Assembly: GCF_032854445.1 (NCBI RefSeq)
Contig: NC_088297.1
Location: 62,001-126,000 of the forward strand
Length of the DNA stretch: 64,000 nt
Reading direction: 5' to 3'
From: Liolophura sinensis
Taxonomy: Eukaryota; Mollusca; Polyplacophora; Chitonida; Chitonidae
This document shows, piece by piece, positions 11,385 through 26,500 of the stretch. Made by a program: the position numbers and the translations under genes. Position 1 is the first letter of the stretch; each line of letters begins with the position of its first letter. The notes under the pieces are model-generated. The model was given only the letters and a program-made list of their open reading frames with translations. It did no database searches and was not told the DNA's origin.

Positions 11385-14300
11385 GATTACAATGTTCATC
11401 TTGTAACTGAACATGCTATTATAATGATTACAATGTTCATCTTGTAACTGAGCATGCTATTATACTAATTACAATCTTCATCTTGTAATTGAGCATGCTA
11501 TTATAATGATTACATTGCTGATCTTGTATTTGAGCATGCTATTATAATGATTACAATGTTCATCTTGTAACTGAGCATACTAGTATAATGATTACAATGT
11601 TCATCTTGTAACTAAGCATAATATTATAATAATTACAATGTTCATTTTGTAATTGAGCATGCTATTATACTAATTACAATGTTCATCTTGTAACTGCTCA
11701 TCCTAATATAATGATTACAATGTTTACCTTGTAAATGAACATGCCATTACAATAATTACAATATTTATCTTGTAACTGAACATGCTATTATATCGATTAC
11801 AATCCTCACGTTTTAACTGAACGTGCTAATATAATGATTACAATGTTCATCTTGTAACTGAACATGCTACTTTGTCGATTACAATGTTCATCTTGTAACT
11901 GAAAATGATATTATAATGATTACAAGGTTTATCTTGCAACTGAGCATGCTATTATAATGATTACAATGTTCACTTCGTAACTGAATATGCTATTTTAACT
12001 ATTACAATGTTCATCTTGTAACTGGGCATGTTTTTATAATGATTACAATGTTCATCTTGTAACTGAGCACGCTATTGTAATGATTACAATGTTCACCTTG
12101 TAACTGAGCACATTATTATAATGATTGCAATGTTTATCTTGTAACTGAATATGCTATTGCAATGATTACAATGTCCATTTTGCAACTGAGCATGCTTGTA
12201 TACTGATTACAATGTTCACCTTGGAACTGATGATGTTTTTATAATGATTACAATGTTCATCTTGTAACTGAACATGCAATTATAAGGATTACAATGTTCA
12301 CTTTGTAACTGAACATGCTATTACAATGATTACAATGTTCATCTTGTAACTGAACATGCTATTATGTCGATTACAATCTTCATCTTGCAACTGAGCATGC
12401 TTTTATACTGATTACAATGTCCACCTTGTAACTGATGATGTTTTTATCATGATTACAATGTTCATCTTGTAACTGAACATGCTATTATAATGATTACAAT
12501 GTTCATCTTGTAACTGAGCATGCTATTATACTAATTACAATCTTCATCTTGTAATTGACCATGCTATTATAATGATTACATTGCTGATCTTGTATTTGAG
12601 CATGCTATTATAATGATTACAATGTTCATCTTGTAACTGAGCATACTAGTATAATGATTACAATGATCATCTTGTAACTAAGCATAATATTATAATAATT
12701 ACAATGTTCATTTTCTAAGTGAGCATGCTATTATACTAATTACAATGTTCATCTTGTAACTGCTCATCCTAATATAATGATTACAATGTTTACCTTGTAA
12801 ATGAACATGCCATTACAATAATTACAATATTTATCTTGTAACTAAACATGCTATTATATCGATTACAATCCTCACGTTTTAACTGAACGTGCTAATATAA
12901 TGATTACAATGTTCGTCTTGTAACTGAACATGCTACTTTGTCGATTACAATGTTCATCTTGTAACTGAAAATGATATTATAATGATTACAAGGTTTATCT
13001 TGCAACTGAGCATGCTATTATAATGATTACAATGTTCACTTCGTAACTGAATATGCTTTTTTAACTATTACAATGTTCATCTTGTAACTGGGCATGTTTT
13101 TATAATGATTACAATGTTCATCTTGTAACTGAGCACGCTATTGTAATGATTACAATGTTCACCTTGTAACTGAGCACATTATTATAATAATTGCAATGTT
13201 CATCTTGTAACTGAATATGCTATTGCAATGATTACAATGTCCATTTTGCAACTGAGCATGCTTGTATACTGATTACAATGTTCACCTTGGAACTGATGAT
13301 GTTTTTATAATGATTACAATGTTCATCTTGTAACTGAACATGCAATTATAAGGATTACAATGTTCACTTTGTAACTGAACATGCTATTACAATGATTACA
13401 ATGTTCATCTTGTAACTGAACATGCTATTATGTCGATTACAATCTTCATCTTGCAACTGAGCATGCTTTTATACTGATTACAATGTCCACCTTGTAACTG
13501 ATGATGTTTTTATCATGATTACAATGTTCATCTTGTAACTGAACATGCTATTATAATGATTACAATGTTCATCTTGTAACTGAGCATGCTATTATACTAA
13601 TTACAATCTTCATCTTGTAATTGAGCATGCTATTATAATGATTACATTGCTGATCTTGTATTTGAGCATGCTATTATAATGATTACAATGTTCATCTTGT
13701 AACTGAGCATACTAGTATAATGATTACAATGTTCATCTTGTAACTAAGCATAATATTATAATAATTACAATGTTCATTTTGTAATTGAGCATGCTATTAT
13801 ACTAATTACAATGTTCATCTTGTAACTGCTCATCCTAATATAATGATTACAATGTTTACCTTGTAAATGAACATCCCATTACAATAATTACAATATTTAT
13901 CTTGTAACTGAACATGCTATTATATCGATTACAATCCTCACGTTTTAACTGAACGTGCTAATATAATGATTACAATGTTCATCTTGTAACTGAACATGCT
14001 ACTTTGTCGATTACAATGTTCATCTTGTAACTGAAAATGATAATATAATGATTACAAGGTTTATCTTGCAACTGAGCATGCTATTATAATGATTACAATG
14101 TTCACTTCGTAACTGAATATGCTATTTTAACTATTACAATGTTCATCTTGTAACTGGGCATGTTTTTATAATGATTACAATGTTCATCTTGTAACTGAGC
14201 ACGCTATTGTAATGATTACAATGTTCACCTTGTAACTGAGCACATTATTATAATGATTGCAATGTTCATCTTGTAACTGAATATGCTATTGCAATGATTA

Positions 14301-14582
14301 CAATGTCCATTTTGCAACTGAGCATGCTTGTATACTGATTACAATGTTCACCTTGGAACTGATGATGTTTTTATAATGATTACAATGTTCATCTTGTAAC
14401 TGAACATGCAATTATAAGGATTACAATGTTCACTTTGTAACTGAACATGCTATTACAATGATTACAATGTTCATCTTGTAACTGAACATGCTATTATGTC
14501 GATTACAATCTTCATCTTGCAACTGAGCATGCTTTTATACTGATTACAATGTCCACCTTGTAACTGATGATGTTTTTATAAT
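11385..14582 (+). repeat. 26-monomer higher-order repeat, three copies of 1066 bp
   Basis: The diagnostic stretch around GCTCATCCTAATATAATG occurs at 11696, 12762 and 13828, exactly 1066 bp apart each time, and 1066 = 26 x 41. The monomer order between the markers is conserved, including rare subtypes (CCTCACGTTTTAACTG, CATGCTACTTTGTCG, GATGATGTTTTTATCATG). Copies differ by scattered substitutions, for example TTCGTCTTG only in the second. Parts of the unit recur at about 17610-18080. High identity between copies implies recent tandem duplication or homogenisation. Confidence 0.92.
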
Positions 14583-17500
14583 GATTACAATGTTCATCTT
14601 GTAACTTAGCATGCTATAATAATGATGACAATGTTCATTTTGTAAATGAGCACGCTATTATACTGTTTACAATGTTCATCTTGTAACTGAGTATGCTATT
14701 ATAATAATTACAATGTTTATCTTGTAACTGAACATGCAATTATAATGATTACAATGTTCACTTTGTAACTGAACATGCTATTACAATGATTACAATGTTC
14801 ATCTTGTAACTGAACATGATATTATGTCGATTACAATCTCCATCTTGTAACTGAAAATGATTTTATAATGATTACAATGTTTATCTTGCAACTGAGCATG
14901 CTATTATAATGATTACAATGTTCATTTCGTAACTGAACATGCTATTATAACTATTACAATGTTCATCTTGTAGCTGGGCATGTTTTTATAATGATTACAA
15001 TGTTCACCTTCTAACTAAACATGCTATTATAATGATTACAATGTTCATCTTGTAATTGAACGTGCTAATATAATGAATGCAATGTTCATTTTGTAACTGA
15101 TGATGTTATTATAATGATTACAATATTCATCTTGTAACTGAACGTGCTATTATGATTACAATTTTAATCTTGTAACTGAGCTTTCTATTATAATGATTAC
15201 AATGTTTACCTTGTAACTGAGCGTGCTATTGTAATGATTACAATGTTCACTTCGTAACTGAACATGCTATTTTAGCTATTACAATGTTCATCTTGTAACT
15301 GGGCATGTTTTTATAATGATTACAATGTTTATCTTGTAACTGAGCACGCCATTGTAATGATTACAATGTTCACCTTGTAACTGAGCACATGATTATAATA
15401 ATTACAATGTTCATCTTTTAACTGAATATGCTATTGTAATGATTACAATGTCCATTTTGCAACTGAGCATGCTTGTATACTGATTACAATGTTCACCTTG
15501 CAACTGATGATGTTTCTATAATGATTACAATGTTCATCTTGTAACTGAACATGCAATTATAAGGATTACAATGTTCACTTTGTAACTGAACATGCTATTA
15601 CAATGATTACAATGTTCATCTTGTAACTGAACATGCTATTATGTCGATTACAATCTTCATCTTGCTACTTAGCATGATATTTTAATGATTACAATGTTCA
15701 TCTTGTAATTGAACGTGCTAATATAATGAATACAATGTTCATTTTGTAACTGATGATGTTATTATAATGATTACAATATTCATCTTGTAAGTGAATATGC
15801 TAATGTAATGATTACAATGTCCATTTTGCAACTGAGCATTCTTTTATACTGATTACAATGTCCACCTTGTAACTGAACATGCTTTTATAATGATTACAAT
15901 GTTCATCTTGTAACTGAGCATGTTTTTATAATGATTACAATGTTCACCTTGTAACTGAACATGCTTTTATAATGATTACAATGTTCATCTTGTAATTGAA
16001 CGTGCTAATATAATGAATACAATGTTTATTTTGTAACTGATGATGTTATTATAATGATTACAATATTCATCTTGTAAGTGAATATGCTAATGTAATGATT
16101 ACAATGTCCATTTTGCAACTGAGCATGCTTTTATACTGATTACAATGTTCACCTTGTAACTGATGATGTTTTTATAATGATTACAATGTTCATCTTGTAA
16201 CTTAGCATGCTATTATAATGATGACAATGTTCATTTTGTAAATGAGCACGCTATTATACTGTTTACAATGTTCATCTTGTAACTGAGCATGCTATTATAA
16301 TGATTACAATGTTCATCTTGTAACCGTTGACGCTATTATAATGATTACAATGTTCACTTTGTAACTTAACATGCTATTACAATGATTACAATGTTTGTCT
16401 TGTAACTGAACATGCTATTATGTCGATTACAATCTTCATCTTGTAACTGAAAATTATATAATAATGATTACAATGTTTATCTTGAAACTGAGCATGCTAT
16501 TATAATGATTACAATGTTCACTTCGTAACTGAACATGCTGTTAGAAGTATTACAATGTTCATCTTGTAACTGGGCATGTTTTTAAAATGATTACAATGTT
16601 CACCTTGTAACTGAACATGCTATTATAATGATTACAATGTTCATCTTGTAATTGAACGTGCTAATATAATGAATACAATGTTCATTTTGTAACTGATGAT
16701 GTTATTATAATGATTACAATATTCATCTTGTAACTGAACATGCTATTATGATTACAATGTTCATCTTGTAACTGGGCATACTAATATAATAATTAAAATT
16801 TTAATTTTGTAACTGAGCATGCTATTATACTGATCACAATGTTCATCTTGTAACTGAACATGCTATTATAATGATTACAATGTTCATGTTGTAACTGAGC
16901 ATGCTATTATACTAATTACAATCTTAATCTTGTAATTGAGCATGCTATTATAATGATTACATTGCTCATCTTGTATTTGAGCATGCTATTATAATGATTA
17001 CAATGTTCATCTTGTAACTGAGCATACTAGTATAATGATTACAATGTTCATCTTGTAACTAAGCATAATATTATAATGATTACAATATTCATCTTGTAAC
17101 TGAACATGCTATTATGATTACAATTTTCATCTTGTAACTGAGCTTTCTGTTATAATGATTACAATGTTTACGTTGTAAGTGAGCGTGCTAATATAATGAT
17201 TACAATATTCATCTTGTAACTGAACATGCTTTTATGATTACAATGTTCATCTTGTAACTGGGCATACTAGTATAATAATTAAAATATTAATTTTGTAACT
17301 GAACATGCAATTATAAGGATTACAATGTTCACTTTGTAACTGAACATGCTATTACAATGATTACAATGTTCATCTTGTAACTGAACATGCTATTTTGTCG
17401 ATTACAATCTTCATCTTTCAACTTAGCATGATATTTAATTGATTACAATGTTCATCTTGTAATTGAACGTGCTAATATAATGAATACAATGTTCATTTTG

Positions 17501-20500
17501 TAACTGATGATGTTATTATAATGATTACAATATTCATCTTGTAACTGAATATGCTAATGTAATGATTACAATGTCCATTTTGCAACTGAGCATGCTTGTA
17601 TACTGATTACAATGTTCACTTCGTAACTGAATATGCTATTTTAACTATTACAATGTTCATCTTGTAACTGGGCATGTTTTTATAATGATTACAACGTTCA
17701 TCTTGTAACTGAGCACGCTATTGTAATGATTACAATGTTCACCTTGTAACTGAGCACATTATTATAATGATTGCAATGTTCATCTTGTAACTGAATATGC
17801 TATTGCAATGATTACAATGTCCATTTTGCAACTGAGCATGCTTGTATACGGATTACAATGTTCACCTTGGAACTGATAATGTTTTTATAATGATTACAAT
17901 GTTCATCTTGTAACTGAACATGCAATTATAAGGATTACAATGTTCACTTTGTAACTGAACATGCTATTACAATGATTACAATGTTCATCTTGTAACTGAA
18001 CATGCTATTATGTCGATTACAATCTTCATCTTGCAACTGAGCATGCTTTTATACTGATTACAATGTCCACCTTGTAACTGATAATGTTTTTATAATGATT
18101 ACAATGTTCATCTTGTAACTTTACATGCTATAATAATGATGACAATGTTTATTTTGTAAATGAGCACGCTATTATACTGTTTACAATGTTCATCTTGTAA
18201 CTGAGTATGCTATTATAATGATTACAATGTTTATCTTGTAATTGAACATGCAATTATAATGATTACAATGTTCACTTTGTAACTGAACATGCTATTACAT
18301 TGATTACAATGTTCATCTTGTAACTGAACATGCTATTATGTCGATTACAATCTTCATCTTGTAACTGAAAATGATATTATAATGATTACAATGTTTATCT
18401 TGCAACTGAGCATGCTATTATAATGATTACAATGTTCATTTCGTAACTGAACGTGCTATTATAACTATTGCAATGTTCATCTTGTAACTGGGCATGTTTT
18501 TAAAATGATTACAATGTTCACCTTGTAACTAAACATGCTATTATAATGATTACAATGTTCATCTTGTAATTGAACGTGCTAATATAATGAATGCAATGTT
18601 CATTTTGTAACTGATGATGTTATTATAATGATTACAATATTCATCTTGTAACTGAACGTGCTATTAAGATTACAATTTTCATCTTGTAACTGAGCTTTCT
18701 ATTATAATGATTACAATGTTTACCTTGTAACTGAGCGTGCTATTATATTGATTACAATGTTCATCTTGTAACTGCACACCCTAATATAATGATTACAATG
18801 TTCACCTTGTAAGTGAACATGTTATTATAATGATTACAATGTTCACCTTGTAAATGAACATGCCACTACAATAATTATAATATTTATCTTGTAACTGAAC
18901 ATGCTATTATATCGATTACAATCCTCACGTTTTAACTGAACGTGCTAATATAATGATTACAATGTTCATCTTGTAACTGAACATGCTATTATGTCGATTA
19001 CAATCTTTATCTTGTAACTGAAAATGATATTAAAATGATTACAAGGTTTATCTTGCAACTGAGCATGCTATTATAATGATTACAATGTTCACTTCGTAAC
19101 TGAACATGCTATTTTAACTATTACAATGTTCATCTTGTAACTGGGCATGTTTTTATAATGATTACAATGTTCATCTTGTAACTGAGCATGCTATTGTAAT
19201 GATTACAATGTTCACCTTGTAACTGAACACATTATTATAATGATTGCAATGTTCATCTTGTAACTGAATATGCTATTGCAATGATTACAATGTCCATTTT
19301 TCAACTGAGCATGCTTGTATACTGATTACAATGTTCACCTTGGAACTGATGATGTTTTTATAATGATTACAATGTTCATCTTGTAACTGAACATGCAATT
19401 ATAAGGATTACAATGTTCACTTTGTAACTGAACATGCTATTACAATGATTACAATGTTCATCTTGTAACTGAACATGCTATTATGTCGATTACAATCTTC
19501 ATCTTGCAACTGAGCATGATATTGTAATGATTACAATGTTCATCTTGTAATTGAACGTGCTAATATAATGAATACAATGTACATTTTGTAACTGATGATG
19601 TTATTATAATGATTACAATCTTCATCTTGTAACTGAATATGCTATTGTAATGATTACAATGTCCATTTTGCAACTGAGCATGCTTTTATACTCATTACAT
19701 TGTCCAGCTTGTAACTGAACATGCTATTATAATGATTAGAATGTTCATCTTGTAACTGAGCATGTTTTTATAATGATTACAATGTTCATCTTGTATCTGA
19801 ACATGCTTTTATAATGATTACAATGTTCATCTTGTAATTGAACGTGCTAATACAATGAATACAATGTTTACTTTGTAACTGATGATGTTATTATAATGAT
19901 TACAATATTCATCTTGTAAGTGAATATGCTAATGTAATGATTACAATGTTTATCTTGCAACTGAGCATGCTTGTATACTGATTACAATGTTCACCTTGCA
20001 ACTGATGATGTTTTTATAATGATTACACTGTTCATCTTGCAGCTGAACATGCTATTACAATGATTACAGTGTTCATCTTGTAACTGAACATGCTATTATG
20101 TCGATTACAATTTTTATCTTGCAACTGAGCATGATATTATAATGATTACAATGTTCATCTTGTAATTGAACGTGCTAATATAATCAATACAATGTTCATT
20201 TTGTAACTGATGATGTTATTATAATGATTACAATATTCATCTTGCAAGTAAATATGCTAATGTAATGATTACAATGTCCATTTTGCAACTGAGCATGCTT
20301 TTATACCGATTACAATGTCCACCTTGTAACTGAACATGCTATTATAATAATTACAATGTTCATCTTGTAACTGAGCATGTTTTTATAATGATTACAATGT
20401 TCACCTTGTAACTAAACATGCTTTTATAATGATTACAATGTTTATCTTGTAAGTGAACGAGCTAATATAATAAATACAATGTTTATTTTGTAACTGATGA

Positions 20501-21929
20501 TGTTATTATAATGATTACAATATTCATCTTTTAAGTGAATATGCTAATGTAATGATTACAATGTCCATTTTGCAACTGAGCATGCTTTTATACTGATTAC
20601 AATGTCCACATTGTAACTGAGCATGCTTTTATACTGATTACAATGTCCACCTTGTAACTGAACATGCTATTATAATAATTACAATGTTCATCTTGTAACT
20701 GAGCATGTTTTTATAATGATTACAATGTTCACCTTGTAACTAAACATGCTTTTATAATGATTACAATGTTTATCTTGTAAGTGAACGAGCTAATATAATG
20801 ATTACAATGTTCATCTTGTATCTGAACATGCTATTATGTCGATTACAATCTTCATCTTGCAACTGAGCATGATATTGTAATGATTACAATGTTCATCTTG
20901 TAATTGAACGTGCTAATATAATGAATACAATGTACATTTTGTAACTGATGATGTTATTATAATGATTACAATATTCATCTTGTAACTGAATATGCTAATG
21001 TAATGATTACAATGTCCATTTTGCAACTGAGCATGCTTTTATACTTACAATGTGTACCTTGTAACTGAACATGCTATTATAATGATTAGAATGTTCATCT
21101 TGTAACTGAGCATGTTATTATAATGATAACAATATTCATCTTGTAACTGAATATGCTAATGTAATGATTACAATGTCCATTTTGCAACTGAGCATACTTT
21201 TATACTGATTACAATGTCCACCTTGTAACTGAACATGCTATTATAATGATTACAATGTTCATCTTGTAAATGGGCAAACTAGTATAATGAATACAATATT
21301 AATTTTGTAACTGAGCATGCTATTATACTGATAACAATGTTCATCTTGTAACTGAGCATGCTATTATAATGATTACAGTGTTCATGTTGTAACTGAACAT
21401 GCTATTATACTGATAACAATGTTCATCTTGTAACTGGGCATACTAGTATAATGATTACAATGTTCATTTTGTAACTGAGCATGCTATTATACTGATTACA
21501 ATTTCCATCTTGTAATTGAGCATGCTATTATAATGATTACATTGCTCATCTTGTATTTGAGCATGCTATTATAATGATTACAATGTTCATCTTGCAACTG
21601 AGCATACTAGTATAATGATTACAATGTTAATTTTGTAACTGAGCATGCTATTTTACTGATTACAATCTTAAGTTTGTAACTGAGCATGCTATTATACTGA
21701 TTACAATGTTCATCTTGTAATTGAGCATGCTATTATAATGATTTAAATGTTCATGTTGTAACTGAACATGCTATTATACTGATAACAATGTTCATCTTGT
21801 AACTAAACATAACATTATAATAATTACAATGTTCATTTTGTAACTGAATATGCTATTATATTGATTACAATGTTCATCTTGTAACTGAACGTCCTAATAT
21901 AATGATTACAATGTTCATCTGGTAACTGA

Positions 21930-21959
21930 GTGAGTGCTTGGGTTTTAACGTCGTTCTCT
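21930..21959 (-). mobile_element. Trapped SINE A tail monomer (copy 2 of 13)
   Basis: Same 30-bp insert flanked by CTGGTAACTGA on both sides, 41 bp apart. The upstream monomers (AACGTCCTAATATAATG type) match those at copy 1, so it spread with its satellite neighbours. Confidence 0.85.
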
Positions 21960-23486
21960 CTGGTAACTGAACATGTTATTTTAATGATTACATTGTTCAC
22001 CTTGTAAATGAATATGCTATTACAAAAATTACAATATTTATCTTGTAACTGAACAGTCTATTATATCGTTTACAATCTTCATGTTGTAGCTGAACGTGCT
22101 AATATAATGATTACAATGTTCATCTTGTAACTAAAGATGCTATTATATTAATTGCAATGGTCGTCTTGTAATTGAGCATGCTAATATAATGATTACAATG
22201 TTCGTCTAGTAACTGAGCAAGCTATTATAATGATTACAATGTTTACCTTGTCACTGAACGTGCTATTATAATAATTTTAATGTTCATTTTGTAACTGAAC
22301 ACGGTATTAGGTAATTACAATGTTCATCCTGTAACCTAATATGCTATTATGATGATTACAATGTTCATCCTGTAATGAAATATGCTAATATAATGATTTC
22401 AATGTTCATTTTGTGACTGAGCATGCTATTATAATGATTACAATGTTTATTTTGTAACTGAGCATGCTATTATAATGATTGCAATGTTCATCTTGTAACT
22501 GAGCATGCTATTATAATGATTACAATGTTCATCTTGAAACTGAGCATGCTATTATACTAATTACAATGTTCATCTTGTAACAGAGCATACTAGCATAATG
22601 ATTACAATGTTAATTTTGTAACTGAGCATGCTATTATACTAATTACAATGTTCATCTTGTAACTGAGCATACTAGTATATTGATTACAATATTAATTTTG
22701 TAACTGAGCATGCTATTATACTGATTACAATTTTCATCTTGTAATTGAGTATGCTATTATAATGATTACATTGCTCATCTTGTATTTGAGCATGCTATTA
22801 TAATGATTAAAATGTTAAGTTTGTTACTGAGCATGCTATTATACTGATTACAATGTTCATGTTGTAATTGAACATGCTATTATACTGATAACAATGTTAA
22901 TCTTGTAACTAAACATAACATTATAATAATTACAATGTTTATTTTGTAACTGAATATGCTATTATATTCATTACAATGTTCATCTTGTAACTGAGCATGC
23001 TATTATACTAATTACAATGTTCATCTTGTAACAGAGCATACTAGCATAATGATTACAATGTTAATTTTGTAACTGAGCATGCTATTATACTAATTACAAT
23101 GTTCATCTTGTAACTGAGCATACTAGTATAATGATTACAATATTAATTTTGTAACTGAGCATGCTATTATACTGATTACAATTTTCATCTTGTAACTGAG
23201 CATACTAGTATAATGATTACATTGTTAATTTTATAACTGAGCATGCTATTTTACTGATTTCAATGTTAAGTTTGTTACTGAGCATGCTATTATACTGATT
23301 ACAATGTTCATGTTGTAATTGAACATGCTATTATACTGATAACAATGTTAATCTTGTAACTAAACATAACATTATAATAATTACAATGTTTATTTTGTAA
23401 CTGAATATGCTATTATATTCATTACAATGTTCATCTTGTAACTGAACGTCCTAATATAATTACTACAATGTTCATCTGGTAACTGA

Positions 23487-23516
23487 GTGAGTGCTTGGGT
23501 TTTAACGTCGTTCTCT
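23487..23516 (-). mobile_element. Trapped SINE A tail monomer (copy 3 of 13)
   Basis: Same insert and duplications. The monomer context, including a TAATTACTACAATG variant just upstream, is shared with copy 7 at 37332, showing that the surrounding segment was duplicated. Confidence 0.85.
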
Positions 23517-26500
23517 CTGGTAACTGAACATGTTATTATGATGATTACAATGTTCATCTTGTAACTGAGCATAATAGTACAATGATTACATTGTTAATTT
23601 TGTAACTGAGCATGCTATTATACTGTTTACAATGTTCATCTTGTAATTGAGCATGCTATTATAATGATTACAATGTTTATGTTGTAACTGAACATCCTGT
23701 TATACTGATAACAATGTTCATCTTGTAACTAAGCATGATATTATAATAATTACAATGTTCATTTTGTAACTGAACATGCTATTATAATGATTACAATGTT
23801 GATCTTGTAACTGAACATCCTAATATAATGATTACAATGTTCATGTTGTAAGTGAACATGTTATTTTAATGATTACAATGTCCACCTTGTAAATGAACAT
23901 GTCATTACAATAATTACAATATTTATCTTGTAACTGAACATGCTATTGTATCGATTACAATCCTCACGTTTCAACTGAACGTGCTAATATAATGATTACA
24001 ATGTTTATCTTGTAACTGAAGATGTTATTATAATTACAAAGGGTGTATTGTAACTGAACATGCTATTATAGTAATTACAATAATCACCCTGTAACTGAAC
24101 ATGTTATTATAATGATTACAATGCTCACCATGTCACTGAAAGTGATATTATAATAGTTTTAATGTTCAATTTTGTAACTGAACACGGTATTAGGGTATTG
24201 CAATGTTCATCCTGTAACCGAATATGCTATTATAATGATTACAATGTTCATCTTGTAACTGAGCATGCTATTACAATGATTACAATGTTGATCTTGTAAC
24301 TGACCATGCTGTTATTATGATTACAATGTTCATCTTCAAATTGAACATGCTAAAATAATGATTACAATGTTCATTTTGCAACTGAACATGCTTTTCTACT
24401 GATTACAATGTTCATCTTGTAACTACATATGCTATAATAATGATTACAATGTTCATCTTGTAATAAAATATGCTAATATAATAATTGCAATATTCATTAA
24501 GTAACTGAGCATGCTATTATATTGATTACAATAATGATTTTCTAACCGTTGACGCTTTTATAATGATTTTAATGTTCACATTGTCACTGAACGTGCTATT
24601 ATAATAATTTTAATGTTCATTTTGTAACTGAACACGGTAATAGGTTATTATAATGTTCATCTTGTAACTGAATATGCTATTTTAATGATTACAATGTTCA
24701 CCTTGTAACTGAGCACATTATAAAAATGATTACAATGTTTATCTTGTAACTGAATATGCTATTGTAATGATTACAATGTCCATTTTGCAACTGAGCATGC
24801 TTGTATACTGATTACAATGTTCACCTTGGAACTGATGATGTTTTTATAATGATTACAATGTTCATCTTGTAACTGAACGTGCTAATATAATAAATACAAT
24901 GTTCATTTTGTAACTGATGATGTTATTATAATGATTACAATATTCATCTTGTAACTGAATATGCTAATGTAATGATTACAATGTCCATTTTGCAACTGAG
25001 CATGCTTTTATACTGATTACAATGTCCACCTTGTAATTGAACATGCTATTATAATGATTTCAATGTTAATCTTGTAAGTGGGCATGTTTTTATAATGATT
25101 ACAATGTTCACTCTGTAACTGAACATGCTTTTATAATGATTACAATGTTCATCTTGTAATTGAACCTGCTAATATAATGAATACAATGTTATTTTGTAAC
25201 TGATAATGTTATTATAATTATTACAATATTCATCTTGTAACAGAATAAGCTAATGTAATGATTACAATGTCCATTTTGCAACTGAGCATGCTTTTTTACT
25301 GATTACAATGTTCACCTTGTAACTGATGATGTTTTATAATGATTACAATGTTCATCTTGTAACTGAGCACGCTATTGTATGATTACATTGTTCACCTTGT
25401 AACTGAGCACATTATTATAATGATTACAATGTTCATCTTGTAACTGAATATGCTATTGTAATGAGTAAATGTAAATTTTGCCTCAGAGCAAGGTTGTATA
25501 CTGATTACAATGTTCACCTTGCAACTGATGATAATTTTATAATGATTACAATGTTCATCTTGTAACTGAACATGCAATTTTAAGGATTACAATGTTACTT
25601 TGTAACTGAACATGCAATTTTAAGATTACAATGTTTACTTTGTAACTGAACATGCTATTACAATGATTACAATGTTCATCTGTAACTGAGCATGTTTTTA
25701 TAATGATTACAATGTTCACCTTGTAACTGAACATGCTTTTATAATGATTACAATGTTTATTTTGTAGCTGATGATGTTATTATAATGATTAGAATATTCA
25801 TCTTGTAAGTGAATATGCTAATGTAATGATTACAATGTCCATTTTGCAACTGAGCATGCTTTTATACTGATTACAATGTTCACCTTGTACTGATGATGTT
25901 TTTATAATGATTACAAAGTTCATCTTGTAACTACATATGCTATAATAATGATTACAATGTTCATCTTGTAATGAAATATGCTAATATAATGATTGCAATT
26001 TTCATTTTGTAAACTGAGCATGCTATTATATTGATTACAATGATGATTTTGTAACCGTTGACGCTATTATAATGATTACAATGTTTACTTTGTAATTGAA
26101 CATGCTATTACAATGATTACAATGTTCATCTTTTAACTGAACATGCTATTATGTCGATTACAATCTTCATCTTGTAACTGAAAATGATATTATAATGATT
26201 ACAATGTTTATCTTGCAACTGAGCATGCTATTATAATGATTACAATGTTCACTTCGTAACTGAACATGCTATTTTAACTGTTACAATGTTTCATCTTGTA
26301 ACTGGGCATGTTTTTATAATGATTACAATGTTCATCTTGTAACTGAGCACGCTATTGTAATAATTACAATGTTTACCTTGTAACTGAGCACATTATTCTA
26401 ATGATTACAGTCTTCATCTTGTAACTGAATATGCCTTTGTAATGATTTCAATGTCCATTTTGCAACTGAGCATGCTTGTATACTTATTACAATGTTCACC

